Source: Gracilaria domingensis (taxonomy: Eukaryota > Rhodophyta > Florideophyceae > Gracilariales > Gracilariaceae). Taken from it: 64,000 nt of DNA. Location of the stretch: NCBI GenBank assembly GCA_022539475.1, contig VCMS01000117.1, positions 124,001 to 188,000 on the forward strand, given 5' to 3'. Shown piece by piece: positions 1 through 9,686 of this stretch (position 1 is its first letter; each line of letters starts with the position of its first letter). The notes under the pieces were generated by a model, which saw only the letters and a program-made list of their open reading frames with translations, made no database searches and was not told where the DNA came from. Made by a program: the position numbers and the translations under genes.

Positions 1-33
1 TCCGTGCCATCCACATCCTCGCGTTATACTCCG

Positions 34-108
34 CTCCGTCCTTCGTTTTTCCTCCCTCTACTTTACGGAGGCTCCTTAAAGTAGAGGGCGGAGAAAAGTA
101 GGACGGAG
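34..108. repeat. imperfect inverted repeat (fold-back)
   Basis: Arms of about 32 bases, 34-65 and 76-108, are near-complementary (CTCCGTCCT... against ...AGGACGGAG) around a 10-base loop. A smaller palindrome (CATCCG...CGGATG) follows at about 110-127. The cluster looks like the end of a MITE or other fold-back element cut by the window edge. No coding sequence is seen here. Confidence 0.6.
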
Positions 109-362
109 TCATCCGTATCTCACGGATGTATTCCGTGCAGTCTATTCGTACGTTCTTCCATATCCTTCCACGTATCTTTGCTCTAAACTAACCAATCCTC
201 ACCGCGTTTCTTCGCGCTCTGCGACATGTAAACGGCAGGAAATAAGCTAATCACCTTCAACTTCTTCTATTTGTTCAAGATATAGAACGAGTTAAAGGGT
301 GAAAACGGGAACCTGGTAACCCAAAGCGACGACTGTAAGTAAGCGAGCAATGGTTCATTTCT

Positions 363-445
363 TTGCGCCATAGGCTCTAGCTTCGCCTCTTGCGTCAGTT
401 TTCAAAAGTAGCGCAAGACGCGAGAAGCTAGAGCCTATTGCGCAA
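363..445. repeat. long hairpin, about 33-bp arms
   Basis: The arm at 363-396 (TTGCGCCATAGGCTCTAGCT...) is the near-exact reverse complement of 413-445, with a loop of about 16 bases. It could be a small non-autonomous element or a cruciform-forming repeat. It sits next to the duplicated unit that starts at 468. The rest of 109-434 shows nothing I can name. Confidence 0.65.
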
Positions 446-467
446 CAAACCAAGTTGGTTTCTTGGC

Positions 468-1157
468 GATCTTGGATCTCTGAGTGTTCAGAATAGACGG
501 TTCTGGTTTGGTTGGGACATAGGCTGCTCTTTCGTTTATCGCATCTTGGGGTATTTTTGCTGCATGGGCATTCTCAGTGTCGTTGCTTGTGAGTTCTCGC
601 TTCGAGACCTCTAACCGATCCCTTTCCTTCTTCTCCTTCCTTTTGCGAGTTACTAGATGCCTTGAATTTTCTAGCGCAACGTTTCTGTTTTGCTTTATCA
701 ATTGTACGTTCCATCGCATTTCAAATGTATCCAACGGAGCATTGACTAACTTATGGATACTTTCTGCTTGCGTATACAGGTAAACGAGCAATTTCATTTC
801 GTCTCTCAAGATCGATGTCTGACTGTTCGGGATAGGCGATTCTGGTGCTTGGTTGGGACATAGGCTGCTCTTTCGTTTATCGCATCTTGCGGTAGGTCTG
901 CTGCATGGGCATTCTTCGTGTCCTTGCTTGTGAGTTCTCGCTTCGACACCTTTCGCGCTTTACGATGATGGTGGGATGGTAATCTAACCGATCACTTTCC
1001 TGCTTCTTCTTCCTTTTGCGAGTTACTTGGTCCCTCGATTTTTCTAGCGCAACGTCTCTGTTTTGTTTTATTAATGGTACGTTCCATCGCATTTCAAATG
1101 TATCCAACGGATCATTGACTAACTTATGGATACTTTCTGCTTGCGTATACAGGTAAA
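468..1157 (-). repeat. two-unit diverged direct duplication with minus-strand coding remnants
   Basis: A unit of about 320-350 bases occurs twice, at 468-787 and 810-1157. Both contain nearly the same text, for example GGTTGGGACATAGGCTGCTC. On the minus strand each unit encodes related peptides with the motif DTFEMRWNV and a lysine/arginine/glutamate-rich stretch (TRKRKEKKERDR in one), in open frames of 124 and 76 codons. I do not recognise the family. The second unit has a short insertion and a shorter frame. The likely meaning is a duplicated exon or gene fragment that has decayed; a duplicated transposon end is the alternative. Confidence 0.5.
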
Positions 1158-1251
1158 TGACTTTTGATACGGACGTAGCACACTAGTTGCAGGTGAAGGT
1201 TCCTCAAGTAGGGAACCATGCATCTGGGCACGGTTACCTATATGAGGAATG

Positions 1252-1284
1252 GAGAGGATGAGGCGCTTCGCGCCTCATCCTCTC
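1252..1284. repeat. perfect hairpin, 14-bp arms
   Basis: GAGAGGATGAGGCG and its exact reverse complement flank a 5-base CTTCG loop. A second small hairpin (TCTGCGG...CCGCAGA) lies at about 1332-1351. There is no T run after either, so nothing marks a polymerase III terminator. Confidence 0.6.
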
Positions 1285-1759
1285 GGAGTGCGTATTTGTT
1301 CTACCGATACCGCACTTTGGTGCAGGTGCCCTCTGCGGCATCTACCGCAGATTGCGCCTACACCCGCTTCATCATGGGGAAATGGTAAATGTAATATAGC
1401 GAAGTAGTGGTTAGCAAAAGCGGTCGATAGAAGAATAGATACGAATAAAACGGTATGATTTCCTGATGGACATCATCTGTACTAGCAACAGTATTCCATG
1501 CGTTGCAGGGTATCATTCCGCAGAAGGTATCGTGTAATGTACACCTTAATGGAAACTGAACCTAGACTTCGCGAAATACCGTTCAGGTAGCCCTCGACTA
1601 AAGAACTAGCACGAGTGGAAAACCCACCAGTATTTACTGCACAGCGATTCTGGACGACCCAAGCAATTATCTTCAAATTTTGAAATAATTGATCTCGATA
1701 TTTTTTCAAAAAGTTTACTGGACGACCCTTGCCACTTTCTGGACGACCCTTGCCAAAAA
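1285..1759. other. no recognisable gene; short direct repeat
   Basis: CTGGACGACCCTTGCCA occurs at 1718-1734 and again at 1739-1755, with a shorter relative (CTGGACGACCCA) at 1650-1661. A 96-codon minus-strand frame covers part of the stretch but has no recognisable composition or motif. Confidence 0.4.
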
Positions 1760-2399
1760 CTAGCATCTGCAAGAGACAGACGATGATGGTGCCACTACAG
1801 TATTACGCGCGACCATTTTGTCTTTGTGAGCATTGTTCTGTCCTTCGGTTTCCGTGTTTCTTCGACAATTTTCTGGAACAGATTTCTCGTGTCTGAAAAC
1901 TCTGCTGTTGTGTTCATCTTCTGGCTGAATATGATTTACACCCTCTGCTGCGACAGAGGCCAGCAGTAATTTCTCCAAACTTTCCCGGCGTTCTTGCAAG
2001 CTTTTTGATGCTGTCGCTTTCGCTCTCTGTGGCTTGCTCTCCAGTCAGGCAGGTCTCTGCAAACTTGCAGTAGTACAAAAGCTCACTTTCTCGCCATCAC
2101 CAGCAAGAACGTTTTCCAGTCGTTTCAGGCGTCTAGCGGCGCGCTTTCGCTGGTTACGACCAGTGTTACGGTTTGCAGTGTAGCTCGACTTAGAGTGGGT
2201 ACCTTTGCTAGAAGCTACCTCCTTTGGGTAGGTCATCGCAAGAAACCAGGGATAACCGCAAATGAACCTCGTCAAACCAAGTGAAATCAGCGTCGGAAGC
2301 AGCGCTGAACGTTAATGACGACTTCGTACACCCTCCCATTGTGTTAACTGTCCTTGTGGTGAAGCTAACTTGTTTACTTTGTGCTACCTCTGTGATCAT
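1760..2399 (-). pseudogene. decayed unknown gene, lysine/glutamate-rich
   Basis: Two minus-strand open frames, 2275-2045 and 1999-1760, are in the same reading frame and separated by one stop. Together they give a basic, coiled-coil-like protein (motifs NQRKRAARRLKRLENVLAG and LQERRESLEKLLLASVAAEG). A third frame covers 2399-2208. I do not recognise the family. The shared frame and similar composition suggest one former host or transposon gene with a stop and a frame change. A spliced gene whose introns I cannot place is also possible. Confidence 0.35.
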
Positions 2400-2647
2400 G
2401 CGGGGAACAGCTGGTGAAGGCTCTGATCCGTACGTTCCTGTCTGTTGTGGTTCCAGCTATGACTGAAATTATTTTACTTCTTTGGTCGGGCCTCCAGCCG
2501 CCCTATAGTTTGTATTGGGAAATCATGTCCCAAGGAAACTGTGTAGTGTGAAAAGCCATGATAGTGACGTTTGTACAGCTGAGCCGCGTATTAAGCAGTT
2601 TCTTCCTCATACTCATCACACATACCAGAACATGGCTGAGCTGTGAA

Positions 2648-3277
2648 AGTTTAAATAAGACTATACGAAGGCAAAGGTCTGCACGATAGCTCAGTTTGTT
2701 TTGAGCTTGTGGAAGACGTCGTACATCTGACAATTTATGACCGAGACTCCAAAAGTCAAAATCCTGGAAACCAGGAAGGTACTGGGAGCCGTCTTTGCCG
2801 CGTGGAAGAAATGATAAAGGAAAAAAGCAATGGAAAATCTCTGGATTTTGAAAACAAGCAATTGGGAGAAACCGGGTCTGTTACTATCATTGGAGAACTG
2901 TATGACCCCAGAGACACCGATCATGAGATTTTTAGGGCAATTGCAAGGTCAGGAATAACTCTTTCTTTGGCATGTTCTTAATCAGACCATACATTGTGGT
3001 ATACAGAAGACGAGCTAATAACGAATGGGCTCCCATATTCAGATCTTCTCCGAGGAAGAGGGGAGAGGACGCTGCTTTCTGCGAGGATTTGTTACACGGA
3101 GCCAAACTAAGAACTCACAGAAAGGGGGGAAATGCTGAAGAGATCCCAATGCGTATCGAACTGCGCTCCTACAAATCGATAACCGAACACAAGCTCATCG
3201 AAGCGGTTCAAATGTCGCTAGGCTCCCTTCGACATCAGGGAGGGGGGGGGGGAAATAAGCTTCGGACTTGCTTGTGA
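2648..3277 (+). pseudogene. copine-like protein fragment (end of C2A and C2B domains)
   Basis: Copines are Ca2+-dependent phospholipid-binding proteins with two C2 domains followed by a von Willebrand A-type domain; they act at membranes. The plus-strand frame around 2700-2981 reads like the end of a C2A domain (VVHLTIYDRDS) and the link to C2B (GSVTIIGELYD). The frame from about 2972 continues with the C2B core (PYIVVYRRRANNEWAPIFRSS) and its later strand (IPMRIELRSY...KLIEAVQMSL). The two pieces overlap in different frames, the segment between them is damaged, and a run of G lies at about 3241-3250. No A domain follows and the first C2A strands are missing, so this is a truncated, frameshifted remnant. 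Introns could explain part of the break. Family assignment rests on motif reading only. Confidence 0.5.
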
Positions 3278-3761
3278 ATCTGTTAGAGAATTGATTCTAG
3301 CTCGAGCTACCCTTGCAGATAATTCCAGTAGCTTCGGTTTTGAAGTCTCATTCCGCTCCTAGTCACAAAAAAATAGCCCGAACGTCTTGGACGTCACCAG
3401 CGCTGTTGATTGTTTACGGCCACCGTTGCAATGGTTTGCTATTTCTAAACATGAGATTACATATCGTAGTGGCATTCCATAAACAAATTTTCAATACAGG
3501 AAAAGATTTCATCTTGTTTTCCGAACGGATACCCGTTGAACTCAGAGACTTGAGGAGTATTAATTGGACTTCGATATCGAAAACCTGGGCGTATCCAGGT
3601 GGAGCTATAGTACTTCCGTCACGTCGGGGGCTCGCGAAGCTCGCGTAAATGAAATTAGCGTAAACCGTTACCGTAGCCTCCACCAGAGAAGTGTTGAAGC
3701 AAACCTCGTAAGGTGTTCTCATCGTCTGAGTGTCTCAATGGTTAATCCAGACAGGGATGTC
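3278..3761. other. no clear gene; probable left part of gypsy-1 or flank
   Basis: Open frames of about 100 codons occur on both strands, without motifs I recognise. The plus-strand frame that later carries the chromodomain starts near 3564, so the last 200 bases may belong to gypsy-1. The exact left border cannot be seen. Confidence 0.3.
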
Positions 3762-3971
3762 TATCCGCAAGAGTATGTCGCCGCCCAAATGTTGCGGCAT
3801 GTCGCAAGTCCCAATGGTAGGTTCCGTTATCAAATCTGTTGGTACGCATACCCTCCTGAGGAGGATAAGTACGAATCTACTGAACAATTACCTCGTTCAA
3901 AGGTAATCGCCTATCACTAGCGTTCGCGTACCGCTGTTCCTCCATATCTGGATAATGCCCAGGTGGGATAA
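3762..3971 (+). other. chromodomain at the C-terminal end of gypsy-1 pol
   Basis: The segment reads YVAAQMLRH...FRYQICWYAYPPEEDKYEST followed by LPRSKV, the pattern of a chromodomain: an aromatic cage region and a W-x-G/A-Y-P-P-E-E-D core. In chromoviruses this domain follows the integrase and is thought to direct insertion to marked chromatin. The same end is present in gypsy-2, including the shared last residues AQVG. The upstream pol domains are not visible in this copy. Confidence 0.65.
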
Positions 3972-4598
3972 CTAGCCACCGAGCACATGCGTTCTTGTTG
4001 TTGTCCGTTCTGCGGGAGTGTTGGGTTATCAAGGTATTACTAGTTGGTTCGAGAGAATCTCGGGGATGAAGGAAAGGCATAAATCCGAATTAACGCAGTC
4101 ACCGAATTAACGGTTAAGAAGTAAAAGAAGTTCATGAAGCATGAAGTACACGTGATCGTGAAGCAAGAAGATGAAGAATGAAGAATCGGAAACGATGAAT
4201 TCAGAAGTTGAAGAAGAACGAAGGAAGAAAGAAGATCTATCACTGCAATTCAGTTTTACCACAAGTTTGGTTCTAAGATGATTTATACTACTTGCCTAGC
4301 GAGGGGTCACGAGAGGTCGTTGTCCCATCGTCGGGTTCTTACATCACCGTCGATGGACCGGCGCCTTCCGGATTGGTGGGAGCACCCTGGTTCAGGGATA
4401 GCGAAGGGTAGCTCTACGCAGCTAACACCAGCATCTGGCAGATACCCGTCATCCCCGGTGGAATCGGGACGCTCATCTGGGTGAGCTGATTTCGCAACGC
4501 AGCCGCCTGCGGATCAAACGCCCCAGTCGGCGTGATTTTCCAACCAGGTAGAGCGCTACCCCCGCTTGCTCCCGTCGTTGGAATAACCTACATATTAC
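3972..4598. other. convergent spacer between gypsy-1 pol and the opposite-strand gene
   Basis: There is no coding sequence. The section 4110-4240 is a purine-rich GAAGATGAAG-type low-complexity tract. Both coding regions point into this spacer, so it must hold the 3' ends or polyadenylation signals of both strands if they were transcribed. The matching spacer in gypsy-2 is 24782-25183. Confidence 0.4.
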
Positions 4599-6253
4599 TC
4601 ACCGGCATCGGTTGTACCCCTCTCCGGGATTCACTGGTCCGCTATCCACCATCGGATCGTCCCCGCTGTCTCGGGCATAGTAACTGTCGGAGAACATGAA
4701 CCAGATATGGTGATTACTCGGCACAACACGAGGCACTTGCTTCAATGCGCGTGCTTCTGCGAAGTCGGTCACGGTCCCCTCCCAAGGGTTGGAGTATGTG
4801 AAGTCTCCAGCCCCTGGATATCGTCTACCCGGCGACTTTTCGAAGCGCGTACGCTGATCCGGTGGAACGTTCTCGGGCGGTACTCTGCTCCAATCGATAT
4901 CATCGATGACGTTGAGCAGGTACAGCAATTCATACACGTTGGTAGAGGAACCGAGAGTGGCGTGTAAATACACTTTTCGGATGAGCCGCCACAAATTTGG
5001 GGGAAGGTACCAAATACGGCACTGGTCGTAGACTTCCCAGAGGGTGAACGCGGCAACGCGGGCAGCCCATTCGCACATCATCAGGTCCCAGTACCCGGAC
5101 TTCGGATTCGCAATCATGCGGGAGCCAATGTAGGGCAATGCAGGGAGGACACTCCGCGAAGCAACCGCGTAGAACCTCAAGGTTGCTCCGCCACGGAGGA
5201 ATTGGGACGTAAAGACCCGTTAGTGGGTCATTTCGCAGACATTCGAATTCAGATTTCGTGTAAGTTACGAAGAAGCCCAACCGGGATCGCCAGTTCCTTT
5301 TACTTTGGACACGGTCGCTGAAAGTCCCCTTGCCAGGAGGGCGTCGCATGAAGCGGAACTCTGCTCGCAGAATCGATCGGTTGAAGAGCTGAAGAGCAAC
5401 ATATCCGGATCCATCGAAGCATTCTGGTCAATCTTCGTCAGATCGAAGGCAGCGAGAGGCGCTCCATAGCTGATTTCACCGTAGGTTCGGTAACGGTAAA
5501 TATCGAACCCGTACTCGTGCGGTACCATTTCTGGTGGGTTGTGAGCATGGCTCATTCGGAAGTACGAAAGACGCGCCATACCTGCGGGACCTTCGTCAAG
5601 CGTCTCGTAACGTCTGCCGGTTCTTTTCCTTTCGAGAAGGCGGAGCGCCACTGCAATGCGGGTTCTCCAATCCCAGGAGGTCGTTATACACCGTGGCAAA
5701 CCGCCTGGCATTGTGCCGTCTTCCGTGTAGGCATCGATGAGATATTCATCCTTCACTGCTTGAGGGTGGAACCAGGGAGCCCTGTAATACGCCCAACCGC
5801 CGTGGAGGCGCGGGTCTCGCACAAGGAGCGATTCGCGTGTGATCCATCCCGACGCGTGCGCCGTAACCAGCATAGCCCCAGAAGAGTTCCAAGCCGCTAC
5901 TGTGGCGACATTCATAGCTGACGCAGCCAGCTGATGACTTTCCTGTGGCAGCGGGGCAGTGGCGAAACCCCCGAAGTATCCTGCTCCCGCAGAGAAAGGT
6001 GCGGCACCGGAGGGAACTGCAGACTGGCTGGGACCTCCTGGAGAAGAGAAAGCGCTGTCGTTGGAATTCGGATTCTTCGGAAAATCGATTTCTCGCTTGC
6101 TTGGTCGTTCGGAGTATCGAATTTTGCAGGAGACGTGTGCTCACTTGAGAGTGTGTCGCTGGTGAGCGTTGGTTTTCTTGGTATCGGAGTGTCCAAATCA
6201 CTCATGCCTGAGCTTATATGTTCTCGTGAACGAGGTGGTGATGTCGCCGACAC
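4599..6253 (-). pseudogene. opposite-strand accessory gene of gypsy-1 (unknown family, copy 1)
   Basis: The coding region runs against the element's own direction, between pol and the 3' LTR. Its product is clearly related to that of 22776-24781: GWAYYRAPWFH, CITTSWDWRTRIAVAL and the tail GEGYNR match APWFH, TTSWDCRTRIAI and GDGYDQ in the other copy, and the central WAARVAAFTLWEVYDQCRIW matches WAVRTAAFILAEAYDQYRLW. The core is rich in W, R and Y; no catalytic motif, signal peptide or membrane segment is evident, and I do not recognise the family. The start near 6253 is chosen because an N-terminal segment similar to the other copy (REHIS/ENHIS) lies just inside it. It is broken, with about two breaks. 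Confidence 0.6.
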
Positions 6254-6268
6254 GGTGTTTCTAGACGT

Positions 6269-6281
6269 AAGGAGGGGGATG
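6269..6281 (+). other. polypurine tract of gypsy-1
   Basis: AAGGAGGGGG lies immediately before the LTR start TGTAGAGCAA. The same tract occurs at the same relative place in gypsy-2 (minus strand, about 22793-22806). Such tracts prime plus-strand synthesis in LTR elements. Confidence 0.7.
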
Positions 6282-6394
6282 TGTAGAGCAATCGCGATTT
6301 CGCGTTTGTGACGTGTTCCATCTCATAACACCTCGGCTCTCCCAGTTTCCTCTACAGCAAGGTTATGAATTTAGGCGGCATTCTGACACCATAT

Positions 6395-6781
6395 CCCTAG
6401 TGTGGTATTTTAAGATACACTATAGTGTACCCAGCTTTCCACATCATGAAAGGAACACAAGGAGATGTCTTTCAGCCTTCTGGAAGCACATACACCTTCC
6501 CGACGGTAGTCCCGTTGATGTAGCAGAGCAAGACCTCAGTTTAGTTTGTCGTTCACTTGCTGCAACCATCACAATAAGTATGTTTCTGACCTTGTCAAAA
6601 CCCCTCAAAAACGTCTAGGTACACTATAGTGAACCCACATCCAACACGTAACTGGTACAATTAGCTCTACATCAGAAGCAAATATCACTCTCCTCTTGTT
6701 CTAAACCCACAAAACCACAATTGAAACACAAAAATGCTTCAAACATCCACTTCACTTTACAAAAACCGCTCAAAACGAGCA
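6395..6781. other. left subterminal region of the DNA transposon
   Basis: Noncoding. It contains the terminal inverted repeat and two CACTATAGTG palindromes (about 6420 and 6622), probable transposase-binding sites by analogy with other DNA transposons. Confidence 0.5.
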
Positions 6782-7527
6782 CTACTCTTGGCCTCCTTCA
6801 ACGCTTTCCTCGGACACCGATACACTCTTTCCATTCGGAGCAGGTACTTTACGTTCCTTCAAAGTACGCTGTGAGTGCCAAGGATTCCAACAGCTTTTCT
6901 TGAGAGGCCAGTAGACACGAACACAAAGTGCAACGGCACAGAAAGAACCGTGATAAGTAGAACGATGTCCACGCCATCCAGATTTTTTTGAACCACATAA
7001 GGCACACCATGCTGCCGGTTTCTTCTGTAAATGTTCATGACCACGAACATTGAGTCTAAGCTTCAGACCATCACACCGCGATTGAGGAACTTAAATCGAT
7101 GTCGTTTCTTCGTTAAAGCCAACAGCCTTAACCTTCTCAGTTCCGTTCTGCTAACCTCAACATCTTGCTGATCAGTTGAGCAATTCGCGTTTTTCTCTAA
7201 CCTATCGGCGTGATACAGCAATTCCTTACTGACATCATGTACGAAGTCCGCAAAAGATTGAACACCGTTCAACACATTACGATATCCATCAAGAGAGCCA
7301 AACAATTCTCGAGATTCAAGCCTATCTTTGCGCTTCATCATTCTCCAAGAAATGAACCCATTCACAGCAAGTGTCTTGAGTACTTTTGTCACGATCTTTT
7401 GTTCCCATTTTAAGTGAGATGTGAAAGAACGCAAAATGGCTTTCCCTTGCGTTGCCCCGTGTACTCCGCCTTTTGGTTTCGAGTATATAGTTTGCGCCGA
7501 GTGCTTGAAAAGTTTTATCGGAGGCAA
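6782..7527 (-). pseudogene. piggyBac-like transposase, C-terminal segment with Cys/His finger
   Basis: The frame 7527-7063 contains YSKPKGGVHGATQ, then KWEQKIVTKVLKTLAVNGF, matching the piggyBac pattern of a GGVD motif followed by a KWW...N helix region. Here H replaces the usual aspartate of GGVD. In another frame just downstream the minus strand encodes a Cys/His cluster (WCALCGSKKSGWRGH, then FCAVALCV), like the zinc finger at the end of piggyBac transposases, with a stop near 6782. This segment is in the same frame as the nuclease frame upstream and follows its TAG directly, so both were probably one protein. At least one frameshift separates the finger from the rest, and the changed aspartate suggests loss of activity. 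Confidence 0.55.
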
Positions 7528-7563
7528 AGAACCATCCTCTACGACCTTTCGGTTTACAACAGT

Positions 7564-8814
7564 CTAGAATGATAGCTCCAATTTCAGTGCGGTCAGTAGA
7601 GCGGGGTCTTCATAGTCGGGTATTTGTATCAGATCTTCGTGTGCCCATTTTACGACGTTCTCCACAGTAGAGCGCAATGCAATACCAATAACTTCACGCT
7701 GTTCATCATCACAAATGACTAGTACCTTATATATCATTCCTGTCTCCGCGACACAGAGGTACAAGTGCAAATCGACATTCAATATGTACATTTGATTTAC
7801 GATCTGTCCCATATGCTCTCTGGGAATGTATTCTCGTATTGTAGGAGCATCAATTCTCCCGACTGTTAAAGAATCTGTTGCGTGTCCTACGACGGAGCCC
7901 AACCTATTTTGAGAGACCGTTGTCTTTATCTCAATCGCCGCAATGCCGTCGCACTTGTCTCTCACACGAATCCCCGTAACGGTGCCTGGATCATTTTTGT
8001 TTAAGCGTGGCTGCAATTCGATTAGATTTAACAAAGCCAAACCATCTGGCGAGCACGCATAATAATCATGACCTTTCATTCCAAGCATACCAACCTCATA
8101 AACCTCGGCGACGTATGATAATTTACGAAGAGCATTCAGAACTGCTTCTTCATATACGGTTCCACGGATCATAGCCTCTGTACTGCGTTTTTGGCTGAAC
8201 CAAGAAGTTGCGAACAAATGAGCCCAATGTGAAGTATCCGGGTTTGGCGCGATTTGTTGCGTCTCGAGACGCAACATGTTTACAACATTTCCGTTCCGCA
8301 GCAAAACTTTCGCTGCTAATGTCGCGCTCACTCGAAATTGTCGCAAGAGAAACCAATCTGCCCATGGCTGGGCTCTCGTGAGAACACGACATGAGATGCG
8401 TAGCCACTTCTCTGTCAACCACGCAAGATGACTCGCGCTATCTGATTTTATAAAAAGATGAGAGTCAACAGTCCCCGACTTCGGAACGGCAATCCAACCT
8501 TTCATACCAGGAGCCATACTTTCTGGTACATCATACGAGAAGCGCAGTATGTTTGCAAACTTTTTCAGTCCCGTGTTCCCGTACGGCCAATCCCCGTATC
8601 GATCTTTGTGCTCCCCTCTTTTTTGTTCTGGCATGGTACGCACACGGCTCTGTATTAGCAGAATCACCAATGACAAACGGCGATTCTCCGACCCCACAAG
8701 TCTTCGCCGCAGCTTCGTCCATTTCCCACAGCACTGGTGCATCTCCTTTACTGGTTTCTTTAGCAAACTCCTGTGCGTCAGATCTGCTGGCCTTGAGAAA
8801 AGAAGCACCAACAA
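7564..8814 (-). CDS. YqaJ-type PD-(D/E)XK nuclease domain, part of a transposase fusion
   Basis: The 416-codon frame carries RGTVYEEAVLNAL, YYACSPDGLALL, AAIEIKTTV and HMGQIVNQMYIL. This is the order E...D-G...E-x-K...Q of the YqaJ/lambda-exonuclease family, which degrades or resects DNA ends in phage recombination. The nuclease core covers roughly residues 220-360. Residues before about 100 overlap the transposase frame at 8977-8531, and the true reading probably switches between them through a frameshift near 8.6 kb; WIAVPKSGTVDSHLF onward belongs to this frame. It ends with TAG, but the same frame continues into the transposase C-terminus. YqaJ-like proteins are known in some eukaryotic DNA transposons (ISL2EU group, from memory); the combination with piggyBac-like parts is the odd feature here. 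Confidence 0.6.
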   Translation of the reverse strand: MLVLLFSRPADLTHRSLLKKPVKEMHQCCGKWTKLRRRLVGSENRRLSLVILLIQSRVRTMPEQKRGEHKDRYGDWPYGNTGLKKFANILRFSYDVPESMAPGMKGWIAVPKSGTVDSHLFIKSDSASHLAWLTEKWLRISCRVLTRAQPWADWFLLRQFRVSATLAAKVLLRNGNVVNMLRLETQQIAPNPDTSHWAHLFATSWFSQKRSTEAMIRGTVYEEAVLNALRKLSYVAEVYEVGMLGMKGHDYYACSPDGLALLNLIELQPRLNKNDPGTVTGIRVRDKCDGIAAIEIKTTVSQNRLGSVVGHATDSLTVGRIDAPTIREYIPREHMGQIVNQMYILNVDLHLYLCVAETGMIYKVLVICDDEQREVIGIALRSTVENVVKWAHEDLIQIPDYEDPALLTALKLELSF

Positions 8815-8977
8815 AGGGATGACATATAATAAGGTGCTGTGGCATGACTAGTATCGTACTGATTCCTTTCTCCTTCAGGACGTCGAGAACTGCAATTTTT
8901 TCGTAGCCTCTCTCTGCCGTTAGCACCATACCTCGTAAGGACTGCTCTCCTCTCCCTTCCATAAGATTTTCGATCAA
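8531..8977 (-). pseudogene. DDE transposase core fragment
   Basis: The motif GMVLTAERGYEK, then LKEKGISTILVMPQHLI and HPFVGASF, resembles the second catalytic block of piggyBac-type DDE transposases, where a conserved D is usual and this copy has E (ERGY). The downstream text CAYHARTKKRGAQ and LAVREHGTEK continues the core until the frame is lost near 8.6 kb. Upstream in the same frame, after one stop, the sequence reads VKTLSSRKADREACVLHAADVV, probably more of the same protein. Disruptions plus the D-to-E change mark it as inactive. Confidence 0.5.
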
Positions 8978-9158
8978 TCGCTTCAGTGCAACTATCTCGG
9001 ACTCCCCACGTCATTTAAATCTCACTGCAATCACGACACGAAACAAGGCATCTGCTACCACATCTGCTGCGTGTAAAACACACGCTTCACGGTCAGCCTT
9101 ACGACTGCTGAGAGTTTTGACCTCATTGTTCTTGGCTCTGGTCCTTAGAGGTCATCAT

Positions 9159-9686
9159 CTAGCGTAGCAAACAGATGAAGCGGCGAAAAAACACTTCTCG
9201 AGTCTCTTCGAATGCAGATGTCTTAAATGACGTCAGGTGTCTTGTCTGGTCTCTTTGGGACATCCACGTCCCTGAACGTTTCATATTCAAAGTAGGAGAG
9301 CACGCCATGATATGTGTACTAATAAACCGAACCCTTTCAGGCAATGGAGGATTCAGCCTCATCTCCCTCATGATACAAATTGTTTTATCAAAGCTGAAAC
9401 CCGTGCAGTGCGAGATTAAGAAGACAGCCAAAAATCTGTATCCTTCGTGTAAGCAAAGAGCTGCCCACTCCATCTTTTCCAACTGTATCAACTCATTAAT
9501 CCATTTGATTGTCTTCTTGAGAATTGGTTCCAACAAAAGAGCCACATAACTTAATCTCCCTTCCGGCAAAGCACGTGCATGCTGTTGCGTTTGTAGCTTG
9601 TGAACCACAGATAAGCAGTGCAGTCGTGCTCGCTCGCTTACTATTGACTCTATGAACAGCTTCTCACCATGTAGTTCTGTAGTCAA
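9159..9686 (-). pseudogene. N-terminal segment of the transposase
   Basis: A 175-codon minus-strand frame with the ordered blocks MREMRLNPPLPERVRF, SGTWMSQRDQTRHLTSF and AFEETREVFFRRF leads towards the DDE core. The order and spacing (N-terminal part at 9.69-9.16 kb, core at about 9.1-8.6, nuclease at 8.6-7.56, C-terminal finger at 7.53-6.78) support one former gene of about 2.9 kb. I do not recognise a DNA-binding motif in it. Confidence 0.4.

Noticed and set aside
7530-7566. Functional stop-codon readthrough between the nuclease frame and the transposase C-terminus
   Set aside because: The same gene region has other frame changes and altered catalytic positions, so a nonsense mutation in a dead copy is more likely. 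Intact relatives would be needed to revive the idea.
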